Assembly (NCBI GenBank): GCA_963650915.1
Contig: CAVJMJ010000020.1
Coordinates: 1 to 28,940, forward strand
Source of the DNA: UBA4636 sp963650915
Lineage (GTDB): Bacteria; Bacillota; Clostridia; Christensenellales; Borkfalkiaceae
DNA length: 28,940 bases
Reading direction: 5' to 3'
A model generated the notes under the pieces. It ran no database searches. It was not told where the DNA came from and saw only the letters and a list, made by a program, of their open reading frames with translations. The first letter of the stretch is position 1. Each line of letters begins with the position of its first letter. A program made the translations under genes and the position numbers. Positions 22,219 to 28,940 of this stretch are shown piece by piece.

Positions 22219-23598
22219 TTATATGAGCATCTGTAAAGCCGAAATAATATATTGACGAACGAATTGAGGTTCGATAACGTCGTCGATGTATCCGCTTTTT
22301 GCGGCTTTCATCGGATCGAGTTCGATTTCGGCAAATTTTTCTTTAAGTTCGTCTTTATTACCGCTACCTAAAGCGTATTCCATTTCGGCACCGACTTCTT
22401 TTGATACGGCACCTACCTCAGACGTTGCAAAAGCGAAAGAATAATCGGCACCGTACGCTTTTGAAGCAAACAAGGTGTAGCCTAATCCGATTGCTTTACC
22501 GTAAATTACGTTGACGGAAGGAACTTCGGAAGAATAATTCAATGCGCACAAAAGTTGAGAAACGCTGTTTAAAACGGTTGATGAATTCGTTGCGCCGTCT
22601 TTACTTAAACCGAGCGTATTAACGAAGGTCAATACGGGCAGTCCGTTGTCGGTTGCGTAATACAAAAATTCTTTGACTTTTTCGATGTTTTGTTTGGTAA
22701 GTTCGACGCCGTTTTCACCGTTAAAAATAATCGAGGCAACGGAATAACCGCCTACTCTTGCGATACCGGTTAAAACTTCGGGAGCGTATTCTTTGTTGAG
22801 TTCGATAAACTTACCGCCGTCGAATACCGCTTCTTTCAAACATTTAGCGCAAACTTTTTCATTCAAAGAAGGAGTACTTCTGTTTGCGTCGTCGTCGGTT
22901 TTTTCGTAAATACCGCTAAAGTTCGGCAAAACGCTTAAAATATCGTTAATACTCTCTCTTACCTCGGCAATATCGTTTACCGAGAAGGTGCATAAACCAT
23001 TACCGTTGTTTTTACCGCCGATTTTGGCTTCGTCGTAACTTACGCCGGAGTTTGCCGCGACCACGAGCGGACTGTTGAAACATACGCATGCGTCTTTGAG
23101 ATAGTAAACGTAGTCGCATTCAGCCGCAAGAACGGTTGCCGAACCGAACACTTTGCCGTTCATTACGGCAATTTGAGGAACGACGCCTTTTAATTCCTGC
23201 GCCTTGTTTAAAAGGCTTGCTATACCTTCCAAAGCGTCAACGCCTTCACCTGCCAAAACGCCTTGGGAAGAAAGCAAATAAACGATGGGCGCGTCTGCCA
23301 TGCGAGCCTTTTCCATCAGGTTGACGATTTTTTTGCAATTGTTCAAACCTAAACCGCCGGAGAGTACGTTACCCATAAGCGCGGCGACGTAAACGGGGTA
23401 ATCGTTTATCGTTGCGTAACCGGTAACTACGCCTTCGCCTAACGCGCTTTCGCCGTAAAAATCGTTATGCGAAGAACCGAAGCTTTGTAATTCCACGAAA
23501 CTGTCTGCGTCGATAAGTTCGGAAATCGCCTTTCTCGTTTCCGCGCCTTCCTGACGCAAACGGTCTTTTTGGGACTTAAGCAAGCTTAATTTATCCAT
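22219..23598 (-). CDS. Divergent acyl-CoA carboxyltransferase (MmdA/PCCB-like alpha subunit)
   Basis: 459 aa. I start at the ATG at 23598, which has GGAGG five bases upstream; an upstream extension of 20 residues covers that site. The crotonase-fold carboxyltransferase family acts on methylmalonyl-CoA, propionyl-CoA or glutaconyl-CoA. DSFVELQSFG and GEGVVTGYATI, then LSGGLG mark the N-terminal half. GEGVDALEG, then GVVPQIAVMNG follow. The C-terminal half has FVNTLGL and KAIGLGYTLFASKAYGAD. It is shorter than the usual ~510 aa and divergent: the common SGARIQEG is replaced by SQGVLAGEG, and the AGGA oxyanion element by FGSA. Homology is firm; whether it is active, and on which CoA ester, is not. 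It is first in the operon. Confidence 0.87.
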   Translation of the reverse strand: MDKLSLLKSQKDRLRQEGAETRKAISELIDADSFVELQSFGSSHNDFYGESALGEGVVTGYATINDYPVYVAALMGNVLSGGLGLNNCKKIVNLMEKARMADAPIVYLLSSQGVLAGEGVDALEGIASLLNKAQELKGVVPQIAVMNGKVFGSATVLAAECDYVYYLKDACVCFNSPLVVAANSGVSYDEAKIGGKNNGNGLCTFSVNDIAEVRESINDILSVLPNFSGIYEKTDDDANRSTPSLNEKVCAKCLKEAVFDGGKFIELNKEYAPEVLTGIARVGGYSVASIIFNGENGVELTKQNIEKVKEFLYYATDNGLPVLTFVNTLGLSKDGATNSSTVLNSVSQLLCALNYSSEVPSVNVIYGKAIGLGYTLFASKAYGADYSFAFATSEVGAVSKEVGAEMEYALGSGNKDELKEKFAEIELDPMKAAKSGYIDDVIEPQFVRQYIISALQMLI

Positions 23599-23753
23599 AT
23601 ATGCCTCCATATTGATATAAAAAAGTATGATGTAGTCGTTTAGACGACAAAAGGACATCCGTTCTGCCGTTTCAGCGACAAATTACCGTAATAAATCGAC
23701 AAAAGAAGCGGTAATTTATTTCAATTTCCCATTCTCTGCCATTATAATTTATC
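23599..23753 (-). other. Leader of the Na+-pump operon
   Basis: About 155 nt from the predicted start to the first ATG. It holds a hairpin with arms AAATTACCG / CGGTAATTT (23681-23718) and a smaller one GTCGT-TTAG-ACGAC (23636-23649). No T-run follows either, so any regulatory role is unproven. Confidence 0.4.
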
Positions 23754-23759
23754 GTGTTA

Positions 23760-23788
23760 ATTATACATTATATTTTTGACGATTGCAA
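23760..23788 (-). promoter_or_regulatory. Promoter of the Na+-pump operon
   Basis: Minus strand TTGCAA (23783-23788), 17-bp spacer, TATAAT (23760-23765). Confidence 0.65.
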
Positions 23789-23790
23789 AC

Positions 23791-23815
23791 AAAAAAGACG
23801 CCGTAAAGCGTCTTT
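23791..23815 (-). terminator. Terminator of the GalT-like gene
   Basis: Stem AAAGACGC / GCGTCTTT with a CGTAAA loop, followed by TTTTTTG on the minus strand, 72 bp after the stop codon. It abuts the promoter of the pump operon. Confidence 0.85.
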
Positions 23816-23886
23816 GTTGATTTTTTTATTGCATTATTTTGTTTTTTCAAAAAATCTTACTACGTTATCTTACTTTCAAAACGTCG

Positions 23887-25254
23887 TTATCTTATGTTCG
23901 AAGTCATAAGGAAACGCTTAAAAGAGCGGATTCCGTCGTCGGTATCGGAAAAAGCAGTCTTTTTAGAAGATACTTTTATAAGTTCTTTTACGTAATCGCG
24001 CTTAAACGCCGTTTCGGCTTTTAAAGAATCTTTATAATAGCCGTTTTCCTCTATTATATTTTCTAAAAGGTCTTTAAGTCCGAAAAGCACACCTTCTTCG
24101 GTAAACAAACTATCGTCCATAGGAATTTTTTTGGTTAAAACCGCACAAGCCGTTTCCGTTTGTACTTTTGCTTTTTCGGAAAGGTAATAAGTTCCCGCAT
24201 GATCGGAAAGAATGACTTTTTCAAAAGCCGAAAAGTCTTGATCGGACTGAACTTCTTTGTCGCAAGTAAGCGAGATATCTACTCTGTAGCGGTTATCGTG
24301 TGAGTATTTTACCGACATGAAAACGTCGTTGCGGGAAACCCCGTCGGCACCCTTTCCGAAAACTTCGCCGTCCGAATAATCAAGCCAGTTTTCAAGCAGG
24401 CATACGGCAAGTCTTTCAAGAGTGTTTCTGTTGAAAGACTGCATGCAAACCGTCGAAAACGCACCGCAGTAAACGGATATTTCGACGTCGGGATAGCTTT
24501 CGGAAAAAGCAGTAAAATCGCTCTTTTTGGCAAAATCGTTATCGTCTACGCCCGCGGTAAATACAGTACCGAAAGATTTTTCTCCGTATTCACTGCCCTT
24601 AAAAAACGCCGATGCGGAGTAATCGGGTAAATATTCAATAAAATCGAGCATGGATAGTACGGCGTCGCTAAAATCGCCTTTTGTTTCTTTCGTTTCAACC
24701 TTACATTGACGGTTGTAAACGTTAGGTTCGACGTAACTCATCGCATACTTTCTTCCGTTCAAATCAAGGGTAACCTTTCTCAAATCATCGAAACCGCTAG
24801 GAGCGTTATGGTCGTCGCGTATAAAAACGTTTACGCCCTCGCCTTCGTAATAACGCCCTACGACGTTTGAAAATTCCTTATCGGATATTTGTCCGGAAGA
24901 GACGGCAAGCCCGTAAAGATACCCGCAAGCGGCGTTAGCACCGAATTTTTCCCTTAAATTGCGAAACTTTTTATCTATATGCGAGGGAAGCGGAAGCAGA
25001 ACGCTCAACACAAGCCCCGTGAAAAATTTTTCGTCGACGGATTCCGTCGGTTTACTTTCCCGAAGGTATTCGGCTACTTCTTTTTTTAACATTTCAAGGG
25101 AAGGTTCTGCATCGACTTCTTCCGGTTCGTAAGCACCCACGCCGAACAAAGTTTGTAAAATTTCCCTTTTTACGCAGACATCGCAATCGTTTAGTTCGAG
25201 ATTTTCTTTGGCGTAATCGAGTAGTTTTTCGATTAAAACGGCTCCGTTTTCCAT
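23887..25254 (-). CDS. GalT class-II family protein without the catalytic motif (probable pseudoenzyme)
   Basis: 455 aa, close to the ~490 of class-II UDP-glucose--hexose-1-phosphate uridylyltransferase. Landmarks align over the full length: KREILQTLFGVGAYEPEEVD at ~29-48, LLPLPSHIDKKF at ~86-97, LDLNGRKYAMSYVEPNVYN at ~163-181, LDFIEYLPDY at ~203-212, LLENWLDYSDGE at ~286-297, LSDHAGTYYLSEKAKVQTETACAVL at ~349-373 (split as LSDHAGTYY and VQTETACAVL), and LENIIEENGYYKD at ~397-409. The catalytic SHDHFQGG of true enzymes is replaced by TAGVDDNDF (~233-241), and the GR-NHPARQNHR segment is missing. The sequence is a clean open frame with its own promoter and AAAGGTG site, so it is maintained, not decaying. 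Sugar-nucleotide binding or regulation is inference. Confidence 0.7.
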   Translation of the reverse strand: MENGAVLIEKLLDYAKENLELNDCDVCVKREILQTLFGVGAYEPEEVDAEPSLEMLKKEVAEYLRESKPTESVDEKFFTGLVLSVLLPLPSHIDKKFRNLREKFGANAACGYLYGLAVSSGQISDKEFSNVVGRYYEGEGVNVFIRDDHNAPSGFDDLRKVTLDLNGRKYAMSYVEPNVYNRQCKVETKETKGDFSDAVLSMLDFIEYLPDYSASAFFKGSEYGEKSFGTVFTAGVDDNDFAKKSDFTAFSESYPDVEISVYCGAFSTVCMQSFNRNTLERLAVCLLENWLDYSDGEVFGKGADGVSRNDVFMSVKYSHDNRYRVDISLTCDKEVQSDQDFSAFEKVILSDHAGTYYLSEKAKVQTETACAVLTKKIPMDDSLFTEEGVLFGLKDLLENIIEENGYYKDSLKAETAFKRDYVKELIKVSSKKTAFSDTDDGIRSFKRFLMTSNIR

Positions 25255-25286
25255 TTTTCACCTTTGTTAATTGTTTTTTCCACACA

Positions 25287-25315
25287 ATTATAAACGCAAA
25301 AATAATTTTTTACAA
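25287..25315 (-). promoter_or_regulatory. Promoter of the GalT-like gene
   Basis: Minus strand TTGTAA (25310-25315), 17-bp spacer, TATAAT (25287-25292), with the ATG about 30 bp downstream of the -10. Confidence 0.75.
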
Positions 25316-25363
25316 CAAAAAATTACTCCTTTTTGCGTTTTTCACTTTTATATTTTCGGTCGT

Positions 25364-26596
25364 TCACCGCTTATACGATTCGGGGTGAATAACGTGGGTT
25401 TCTTTGGGATCTTCCCTTGAAATTCTTTTGTCTTTCAAAGTTATGGCTTTTTTAAGACTGGACGAGCCGTACTTGTCCCGAATGGCACCAACCGTTTTTG
25501 CAAGCGAAAGTTTTTTGTCGTAACTTTCGGCATCGTCGAAAAGTGACAACTGCGTATCTCCCCTACTAAAATCGGAAGCGGCTACGCCGAGAGAGCGTAC
25601 TCCCTTTTTAAAATCGTAGTTTTCCTTAAAAAGTTTTAGCGAAAGTGTCAAAATATCTTCGGGAAAACTCGACGGAAAGGGTAATTTTGCCTGCCTCGTA
25701 AAAAAATCTAAATTTTCGTCCCTTACGGTCAAGGTTACCGTGTTTGCCATGCCGAGGTTTTTGCGAAAAATTCTCGTCGAAACGCTGTCGGACAAAACGG
25801 ATAACATTATGTGTACGTCTTCCAAATCGTTTAAATCACGATAGCATGTCATGCTGTTACCGACAGATTTTATTTCGTCGGGTTCCTCGTATTTTCTTAC
25901 CGGCGAAATATCTTCTCCCTTTGCAAAATCGGAAAGAGTTTTTCCCCATTTTCCGAATGCCTCGGTTAAAAAATTAACGTCGGTATTTGCTAAATCGCCT
26001 ATAGTGTTTATATTGAATTTAGAAAGTTTTAAAGCGGTTTTTCTGCCGACCATCAAAAGATCGGAACAAGGAAGAACCCAAACTTTATCTTTGAAATTAT
26101 TTTGACTTATAACAGTGGTTGCGTCCGGTTTTTTCATATCCGAACCGAGTTTTGCGAAAACCTTGTTAAAACTTACGCCGACAGAAGCGGTAAGATTTAA
26201 ATCCCGCACCTTTCTTCTGATTTCGTCGGCTATTTTTTCGCCGTCGCCGAAAATTTTACTGTTGGTAACGTCAAGCCAGGCTTCGTCGATGCCGAAAGGT
26301 TCCACGAGGTCCGTGTACCCGAGGTAGATTCTTCTTACCCTTTCGGAAAAATCGAGATATTTGTCGAAATCGGCTTCGATCGTTAATAGGTCAGGGCAAA
26401 GATTTTTTCCTTCTCTTATGGTCATCCCCGTTTTTATGCCCAGTTTTTTAGCCGCCTCGTTTTTTGCAAGCACTATACCGTGTCTGTCCTCAACGCTTCC
26501 CGTTACGCAAAAAACACGACCGCTTAAAGAAGCGTCGTAGGCTTGCTCGCACGAGGCGTAAAAGTTATTGAGATCGGAATGTAATATAACTCTCAT
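25364..26596 (-). CDS. dinB: DNA polymerase IV (Y-family translesion polymerase)
   Basis: 410 aa. Low-fidelity polymerase that copies past DNA damage. Catalytic acidic residues are Asp8 (HSDLNNFYASCE) and Asp104-Glu105 (GIDEAWLD). Tyr13 sits at the steric-gate position. ASVGVSFNKVFAKLGSDMKKP is the palm/fingers signature (written here as ASVGVSFNK and AKLGSDMKKP). A helix-hairpin-helix thumb (LLMVGRKTALKLSKFNINTIGDL, split LLMVGRKTALKL / NINTIGDL) and a little-finger domain follow. A sliding-clamp motif TQLSLFDD lies near residue 355. The start has no strong ribosome binding site. No LexA box was recognised upstream. Confidence 0.95.
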   Translation of the reverse strand: MRVILHSDLNNFYASCEQAYDASLSGRVFCVTGSVEDRHGIVLAKNEAAKKLGIKTGMTIREGKNLCPDLLTIEADFDKYLDFSERVRRIYLGYTDLVEPFGIDEAWLDVTNSKIFGDGEKIADEIRRKVRDLNLTASVGVSFNKVFAKLGSDMKKPDATTVISQNNFKDKVWVLPCSDLLMVGRKTALKLSKFNINTIGDLANTDVNFLTEAFGKWGKTLSDFAKGEDISPVRKYEEPDEIKSVGNSMTCYRDLNDLEDVHIMLSVLSDSVSTRIFRKNLGMANTVTLTVRDENLDFFTRQAKLPFPSSFPEDILTLSLKLFKENYDFKKGVRSLGVAASDFSRGDTQLSLFDDAESYDKKLSLAKTVGAIRDKYGSSSLKKAITLKDKRISREDPKETHVIHPESYKR

Positions 26597-26608
26597 AGCG
26601 TTTGAAGG

Positions 26609-26703
26609 TCGGGTTTAAAGATATTGTTTATAGTCTGGTTTTAAGTGGTTATTTATATCTAAACGGCGTCGGGCTTAAAAATATTGTTTATATTTTAACG
26701 GCG
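26609..26703. repeat. Imperfect repeats upstream of dinB
   Basis: TCGGGTTTAAAGATATTG at 26609 recurs as TCGGGCTTAAAAATATTG at 26669 (60-bp period), each followed by TTTATA. A half-related segment lies between them, and GGCGTCG recurs at the edges. They fill most of the dinB upstream region. Confidence 0.6.
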
Positions 26704-26757
26704 TCGACGTCTAACGGTTTTTGACGCTTCTGTTTTAAGCCAAAAAGGTGCGTGTCG

Positions 26758-27660
26758 CTAACGTTTTTTGAAGAATTTACTTAATTTTTCGGACAATTTA
26801 TCACCGCTTTTATATATGACAAGGGATAGGTATCCTGTAAAAAGCAATAGGATTGCCCATACGGACATGCCGAATTCCGTGTCGAACGGTATCAGACTTC
26901 CGTTTAAAGAATAAGCCGTGGTAAACACCGATACAAGCCTTGAAAGCGCAACGACGGAAAGGAAATATCTTTCCGACATGGATGAAAGCCCCGATACGAA
27001 ACACAATAAATCGTCAGGGAAAAACGGCAACAAAAACATTGCCGTAAGCATGATTTTATCCTTCCCCTGCGCCAAAAGTCGGGCTTTTTCGAGATTTTTT
27101 TTGCCGACTAAATATTTAACGACTTTCAGTCCGAATTTTCTGCCGATAAAAAATGCGGTTACCGAACCGGAATATATACCGATAAAACTTATTACCGCAC
27201 CTTTAAACGGGCCGAAAAGAGCAACCGACGCACCAGTCGTGATAATTCCCGGAATAGGCAAAAGGGTTACTTGCAAAAACTGCACCGCTATCATTACGAC
27301 CCAAGCAAAAGCACCTTTTTGCAAAACGTACGCGCGCAAACTTTCTATCGACGAAAACTTATCGATAACCCCCGTATCTTTAAGTATGTACAAAAAGGAA
27401 AAAATCAAAGCGGAGAAAGCAAGCGTCGCCAAAATAATACGGTACAAAGTCTTTTTGTTTTTATATTTGCAAATAACCGAGGCAACAGATAATATCGAAA
27501 ATATCGCAATAACCGCAGAAGTGACGGCTTTTTCGTCTCTAAAAGCCTTGTTTGTCGATATAAGTATGTACGTTATCAGAAAAAAGGCGGAAAGTCCGCC
27601 CAAAACGAAGATCGAAAGGACGGAAAATATGTCTTTGAATTTTTCCGATTTATTTTTCAT
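26758..27660 (-). CDS. TVP38/TMEM64 (VTT/DedA-superfamily) membrane protein
   Basis: 300 aa, about seven hydrophobic segments. Three N-terminal membrane segments (~12-33, 45-62, 73-92) precede the VTT domain (~130-260). The domain has VTLLPIPGIITTGASVALFG, then GAVISFIGIYSGSVTAFFIGR, and LLPFFPDDLLCFVSGLSSM, the Pro-x2-Pro-Asp-Asp variant of the family's second re-entrant motif. A basic tail (KLSKFFKKR) follows. DedA-superfamily proteins move lipids or lipid carriers across the membrane. The exact substrate is unknown. No strong ribosome binding site is seen; the ATG at 27660 is the best start. Confidence 0.9.
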   Translation of the reverse strand: MKNKSEKFKDIFSVLSIFVLGGLSAFFLITYILISTNKAFRDEKAVTSAVIAIFSILSVASVICKYKNKKTLYRIILATLAFSALIFSFLYILKDTGVIDKFSSIESLRAYVLQKGAFAWVVMIAVQFLQVTLLPIPGIITTGASVALFGPFKGAVISFIGIYSGSVTAFFIGRKFGLKVVKYLVGKKNLEKARLLAQGKDKIMLTAMFLLPFFPDDLLCFVSGLSSMSERYFLSVVALSRLVSVFTTAYSLNGSLIPFDTEFGMSVWAILLLFTGYLSLVIYKSGDKLSEKLSKFFKKR

Positions 27661-27797
27661 TTGGCAAAACCGTCAAAAATATTATATTTTGACCAATCTG
27701 CTTCTTATGCAAAATATCGGACTTTATCGTGCCGTTCTATCGTGCTTGGGTGAAATTTTGCTCAGGCAAAATTATATTTTACGTTAACTATCTTCGG

Positions 27798-27833
27798 CGG
27801 ATAACTTATCTTTATTCGACGGATAACTTATCT
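27798..27833. repeat. Duplicated 14-bp segment at the rnhA stop
   Basis: CGGATAACTTATCT occurs at 27798-27811 and 27820-27833 (period 22). The second copy codes for the RNase H C-terminus, and the first lies just beyond the stop. A small tandem duplication here probably did not change the protein. Confidence 0.6.
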
Positions 27834-28255
27834 ATTTCTTTTCTTGCGATTTCGTCGCAACGATTGTTGTAAACGTTGTCGGCATGCCCCTTTACCTTGA
27901 CAAATTTTACCCTATGCTTTGAAAGAAGTGAAAGCAAATCTTCCCAAAGTTCTCTGTTTTTTACGGGTTTTTTATCGGCGGTTTTCCAGCCGTTATGAAA
28001 CCAAGCGTAAAGCCATTCGTTTTGAATAGCGTTTACAACGTAGGCGGAATCGCTGTACAAAGTGACTTCGCAAGCATACTTTAAGGCGGAAAGGGCTTTG
28101 ATTACAGCCAAAAGTTCCATACGATTGTTTGTGGTTTCCCTTTCCCCGCCCGAAATTACTTTCTCGGTTTGGTTATATATTAAAATTGCACCCCATCCGC
28201 CGGGGCCGGGGTTATACGAACACGCCCCGTCCGTGTAAATAGTTACTTGCTTCAT
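27812..28255 (-). CDS. rnhA: Ribonuclease HI
   Basis: 147 aa, the usual length. It cleaves RNA in RNA-DNA hybrids. The catalytic Asp-Glu-Asp-Asp set is Asp9 (YTDGACSYNPG), Glu47 (NNRMELLA), Asp69 (YSDSAYV) and Asp134 (RCDEIAR). His124 is in KGHADN. The handle region WFHNGWKTADKKPVKN is present, so it is an E. coli-like form. No hybrid-binding N-terminal domain is present. It is single, transcribed from repeats at 28283-28311 that hold a weak promoter (TTGACA with a poor -10). Confidence 0.95.
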   Translation of the reverse strand: MKQVTIYTDGACSYNPGPGGWGAILIYNQTEKVISGGERETTNNRMELLAVIKALSALKYACEVTLYSDSAYVVNAIQNEWLYAWFHNGWKTADKKPVKNRELWEDLLSLLSKHRVKFVKVKGHADNVYNNRCDEIARKEIDKLSVE

Positions 28256-28622
28256 ATTTTTGCCTATATTGTTGTAAGTTAAGGTTTAGTTTAAGGTTTA
28301 GTTTATGTCAAACTTTGCACATGCGTGCAAAAATTAAGAACGTGTAAAAATCGAGAATGCACGGAAATCAAGAACGTGTAAAAAATAATGACGTAAAAAA
28401 AATCGAGAACATGTAAAAATCGAGAATACGCAAAATTAAGAACCCTCTCGCCTTTGCACGGCTCGTGTTTCGTAATAGTTTTATTGCCTAAACAATAAGT
28501 AGTTTTATTGCCTAAGTAAATGGAATTTATAAGTGTATTATACACTAAAAAATGCTCGTTTGCAAGCAAATAGACTTATTTGCAAACAAGCATGTACCGA
28601 TGAAAATAATATAATACGCCTA
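28256..28622. repeat. AT-rich tandem repeats upstream of rnhA
   Basis: TTAAGGTTTAGT is present twice at 28279-28302. Seven ~17-bp units of GTGTAAAAATCGAGAAT type fill 28323-28443. TAGTTTTATTGCCTAA occurs at about 28475 and 28500 (period 25). A hairpin AGTGTA-TTA-TACACT lies at 28532-28546. A larger one with arms TGCTCGTTTG / CAAACAAGCA is at 28553-28592. No gene is supported. Confidence 0.75.
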
Positions 28623-28940
28623 ATGCAAACACCCGTCAATGACGCCATAGTTACCTGCGTATAGCCACGGTTACGCACAATCGTTTTTGACGGCTTAGCT
28701 TACGATAAAGTAGTGGTTGCGTGTTGAAATCAATTACTCTGTCGATAAAAATAAAACTACCTATCGGCTTAACGAATGCTTCGAATAGTAAAACATATTC
28801 TTCGCATTGTAAGCCGTTAGCCTATTTGTTTATATAATTGCACGCTTACGCGTGTTTGGTTGCGTGTTTGGTTGCGTGTTTGGTTGCGTGTTTGGTTGCG
28901 TGTTCGAATCCCCTACTCTATCAAAACAAAAAAGCACCCG
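28623..28940. other. Gene-free right edge with hairpin and 12-bp satellite
   Basis: No gene with a start signal is visible. Inverted arms CCGTCAA / TTGACGG lie near 28632 and 28687. A long imperfect hairpin spans 28765-28816 (arms CGGCTTA...AATGC and GCATT...TAAGCCG). A 12-bp satellite GCGTGTTTGGTT fills 28850-28905. GGTTGCGTGTT followed by ACTCT(G/A)TC occurs near 28712-28744 and again near 28894-28922. The window ends inside this region. Confidence 0.6.
28850..28905. repeat. 12-bp satellite, four full units and a partial fifth
   Basis: GCGTGTTTGGTT is repeated exactly at 28850, 28862, 28874 and 28886, and an 8-base partial follows at 28898. Perfect copies suggest a recent slippage expansion. 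Confidence 0.95.

Noticed and set aside
23887..25254. Functional galactose-1-phosphate uridylyltransferase annotation
   Set aside because: The catalytic His-x-His segment and the metal-binding segment are absent, so an active galT call is not supported.
27754..27773. Hairpin AATTTTGC-TCAG-GCAAAATT between rnhA and the TVP38 gene as a terminator
   Set aside because: No T-run follows on the minus strand where one is needed; too weak to call.
26918..27787. A 289-codon plus-strand frame antisense to the TVP38 gene
   Set aside because: The minus-strand frame has clear VTT motifs and membrane segments; the plus frame has none and lacks a ribosome binding site.
28323..28443. Possible CRISPR-like array
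   Set aside because: Units are ~17 bp, imperfect and contiguous with no unique spacers, and no cas gene is present.
28303..28569. An 88-codon minus-strand frame with repeated SRFLHVL-like peptides
   Set aside because: The peptide repeats only reflect the 17-bp AT-rich DNA repeats; no ribosome binding site or homology.

Overview
The window looks like a chromosomal segment from an uncultured, low-GC Firmicute of class Clostridia, probably a gut anaerobe. The evidence is a bifunctional IspH-ribosomal protein S1 fusion, a FAD protein/cmk/plsC/ispH-S1 gene run, a biotin-dependent Na+-pump decarboxylase operon, a tRNA order Met-Asp-Phe-Thr-Tyr like that of Bacillus trnD, strong Shine-Dalgarno sites, and sigma-A promoters with exact 17-bp spacing. 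I cannot name the species. No phage, IS element, CRISPR array or defence locus is visible.

Layout. 1-1279 is gene-free: dispersed repeats, then AT-rich tandem repeats. 1280-3817 (minus) holds a membrane-anchored protein ending in a ribosomal L15-like domain and a small lipoprotein. 4190-4703 has two oppositely oriented tRNA-Thr genes. 5257-8281 has an acyl-ACP thioesterase (minus) divergent from a large transglutaminase/leucine-rich-repeat lipoprotein (plus). 8695-9483 is a short-chain dehydrogenase (minus). 9841-12349 holds a candidate small RNA (minus) divergent from a SipW-type secreted GLUG-repeat surface protein (plus). 12540-12740 is another copy of the dispersed repeats. 13067-13620 is a six-tRNA operon (minus).

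From 13973 to 28255 all genes are on the minus strand. In transcription order they are: rnhA; a TVP38/VTT membrane protein; dinB; a full-length GalT class-II homologue that has lost its catalytic His motif; then the Na+-pump operon (acyl-CoA-type carboxyltransferase, OadG, biotin carrier, OadB, pyruvate/oxaloacetate-type carboxyltransferase); a hairpin; and finally baiN/yhiN-like, cmk, plsC and ispH-rpsA.

How the genes work together. The five pump genes encode two different carboxyltransferases sharing one free biotin carrier and one Na+-translocating beta subunit. This is the parts list of a transcarboxylase coupled to a sodium pump. The cmk-plsC-ispH/S1 run supplies CMP/CDP phosphorylation, phosphatidic acid synthesis, isoprenoid precursors and an S1-like RNA-binding protein.

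The most unusual items are: the L15-domain membrane protein; the GalT pseudoenzyme; the small RNA whose 5' end is partly complementary to the leader of the neighbouring surface-protein gene; the two-carboxyltransferase pump; and the habit of filling nearly every intergenic gap with its own short tandem repeat.
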